A program made the translations under genes and the position numbers. Of a DNA stretch of 15,273 nt, positions 13,809 through 15,273 are shown piece after piece (the stretch's first letter is position 1; each line of letters begins with the position of its first letter). Under the pieces are notes generated by a model. It saw nothing but the letters and a program-made list of their open reading frames with translations, had not been told where the DNA came from and made no database searches. The stretch is from the NCBI GenBank assembly GCA_047622605.1, contig JBLHND010000086.1:1-15273 (forward strand), written 5' to 3'. The DNA is from Motiliproteus sp047622605 (GTDB lineage: Bacteria > Pseudomonadota > Gammaproteobacteria > Pseudomonadales > Balneatricaceae).

Positions 13809-15273
13809 ACCGGCCACTGAGCCTCCCCTTGCTGGAGGTTAAAAACCTGCGCATCTCCTTTAACCAGCAGGGCCAGAGCATCGAGGCCGTCAAAGGGATC
13901 AGCTTCGAGATCCCCGCCGGCAAGACCCTGGCCCTGGTGGGCGAATCGGGCTCGGGTAAATCGGTGTCGGCATTGTCGATCCTGCGCCTGCTGCCTCAGG
14001 CCGAAGCCCTCAGCGGGCAGATTTTGTACCGGGGACGCGATCTGTTGCAGGCCAACGATGCGCAGATGCGCCAGCTGCGGGGGGATCGTATCGGGGTGGT
14101 TTTTCAGGAGCCAATGACCTCGCTCAACCCCCTGCATACGATCGACAAACAGATTGCTGAGACCCTGTTGCTGCATAAGGGCATGAACAAACTTCAGGCC
14201 CGTGCGCGCACCCTCGAACTGCTGCACCTGGTCGGCATTCGCGATCCGGAGCAGCGCCTCAAGAGCTACCCGCATGAACTCTCCGGCGGTCAACGCCAAC
14301 GGGTGATGATCGCCATGGCGTTGGCCAATGAGCCGGAACTGCTGATCGTCGATGAGCCGACCACCGCGCTCGACGTCACCATCGCCCAACAGATTTTGAA
14401 ACTGTTACGCGATCTGCAGAAAAAATTGGGGATGTCGATCCTGCTGATCAGCCATGACCTCAATATCGTGCGTCACCACGCCGATCAGGTCTGTGTCATG
14501 CATCAGGGCCGGATCGTCGAGAGTAACAGCTGCGCCGAATTGTTCGCCAACCCCCAGGCCGAGTATAGCCGCTTGCTACTGGATGCCGAGCCCAGCGGCG
14601 CGCCCCTGCCCCTGCCCCAGGCGGCCGAAATCCTGCTCAGCACCGCCGAACTCAGGGTCTGGTTTCCGATTAAACAGGGCTTACTGCAACGCGTTGTCAG
14701 GCATGTGAAAGCGGTCGACGGGGTGGATATCAGCCTGCGCCAGGGCGAAACTCTGGGTGTGGTCGGCGAATCCGGCTCGGGCAAGACCACCCTGGGGCTC
14801 GCGATTCTGCGCCTGATCAGCAGCCAGGGAGAGATTTTTTTTCAGGGACAACCCCTGCATAAACTCAATCAAAAGCAGGTAAAACCCCTGCGCCGTGAAC
14901 TCCAGGTGGTGTTTCAAGACCCCTACGGCAGCCTGAGTCCCAGGATGACGGTGGAAGAGATCATCAGCGAAGGCCTGGAGATCCATGCACTCGGGGCGCC
15001 GCCAAGCTTTAAACAGCAGGTGATCGACGTACTTCAGGAAGTCGGGCTGGATGCCGATGCCCTGCACCGTTATCCGCATGAGTTCTCCGGGGGGCAACGC
15101 CAACGGATCGCCATCGCCCGCGCTCTGGCACTCAAGCCCAAGCTGATCATCCTCGACGAGCCCACCTCGGCTCTCGATCGTACCGTGCAATCACAGATTA
15201 TCGAACTGCTACGCACGCTCCAGGCCAGGCACGGCCTGAGCTATATCTTTATCAGTCACGACCTGGCGGTTAT
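13805..15273 (+). CDS. yejF: Peptide ABC transporter ATP-binding protein YejF, double ATPase (partial, 3' end beyond window)
   Basis: Cytoplasmic ATPase with two fused nucleotide-binding domains that drives the YejBE permease pair. 489 codons are present of about 530 expected, so roughly 40 residues are missing. First domain: Walker A GESGSGKS at 46-53, signature LSGGQ at 159-163, Walker B LLIVDEPT with D183/E184, and H-loop ISHDLNI. Second domain: Walker A GESGSGKT at 321-328, signature FSGGQ at 427-431, Walker B LIILDEPT with D451/E452 and H-loop ISHDLAV at the window edge. Both ATPase sites therefore look intact. The start ATG lies in the ATGA overlap with the yejE stop, indicating coupled translation. 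The gene after yejF is outside the window; in P. aeruginosa it is fabI. Confidence 0.95.
   Translation, partial: MNRPLSLPLLEVKNLRISFNQQGQSIEAVKGISFEIPAGKTLALVGESGSGKSVSALSILRLLPQAEALSGQILYRGRDLLQANDAQMRQLRGDRIGVVFQEPMTSLNPLHTIDKQIAETLLLHKGMNKLQARARTLELLHLVGIRDPEQRLKSYPHELSGGQRQRVMIAMALANEPELLIVDEPTTALDVTIAQQILKLLRDLQKKLGMSILLISHDLNIVRHHADQVCVMHQGRIVESNSCAELFANPQAEYSRLLLDAEPSGAPLPLPQAAEILLSTAELRVWFPIKQGLLQRVVRHVKAVDGVDISLRQGETLGVVGESGSGKTTLGLAILRLISSQGEIFFQGQPLHKLNQKQVKPLRRELQVVFQDPYGSLSPRMTVEEIISEGLEIHALGAPPSFKQQVIDVLQEVGLDADALHRYPHEFSGGQRQRIAIARALALKPKLIILDEPTSALDRTVQSQIIELLRTLQARHGLSYIFISHDLAV

Noticed and set aside
13310..14389. 359-residue open frame antisense to yejE and yejF
   Set aside because: Both sense genes are unmistakable, with intact permease and ATPase motifs; the antisense frame is a by-product of GC-biased codons and shows no family features.

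Overview
The window looks like chromosome of a moderately GC-rich gammaproteobacterium related to the Pseudomonas/Oceanospirillales groups. The main reason is the gene order gloB - mltD - peptide ABC transporter (yejABEF/npp type). I recall gloB-mltD adjacency from E. coli and the whole block from Pseudomonas aeruginosa (PA1813-PA1807). No species can be named from the sequence alone.

Left part, minus strand (6236 down to 1): a three-gene operon. It runs from a 929-residue protein with a PAPS-dependent sulfotransferase domain between two tetratricopeptide-repeat (TPR) regions, through a TolC-type outer-membrane channel (30 bp later), to a type I secretion ABC transporter. The transporter starts inside the TolC stop codon (ATGA overlap) and runs off the left edge. 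Its N-terminal C39-like domain has no catalytic Cys, as in RTX/adhesin exporters of the LapB/LssB type. A membrane-fusion (HlyD) gene and a large secreted substrate are expected just outside the window. A sulfotransferase leading a type I secretion operon recalls Xanthomonas raxST-raxA-raxB and suggests sulfation of an exported protein or of the cell surface.

Middle (6237-6863): an AT-rich divergent spacer with candidate promoters, a tandem 12-bp repeat, palindromes and one 25-codon reading frame with a well-placed Shine-Dalgarno sequence.

Right part, plus strand: gloB (glyoxalase II), mltD (lipoprotein lytic transglycosylase with three LysM domains), then an operon yejA-yejB-yejE-yejF for uptake of peptides and peptide-like molecules. 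yejE and yejF overlap by ATGA, and yejF is cut by the right edge. Between yejA and yejB lies a diverged 101-bp tandem copy of the yejA-end/yejB-start junction. It forms a 33-codon frame linked by stop/start overlaps at both ends and may be the remnant of a second solute-binding-protein gene, such as the nppA2 gene of Pseudomonas.

The two halves are probably unrelated in function: a secretion/modification operon placed beside a conserved housekeeping block, where E. coli has yafS divergent from gloB.
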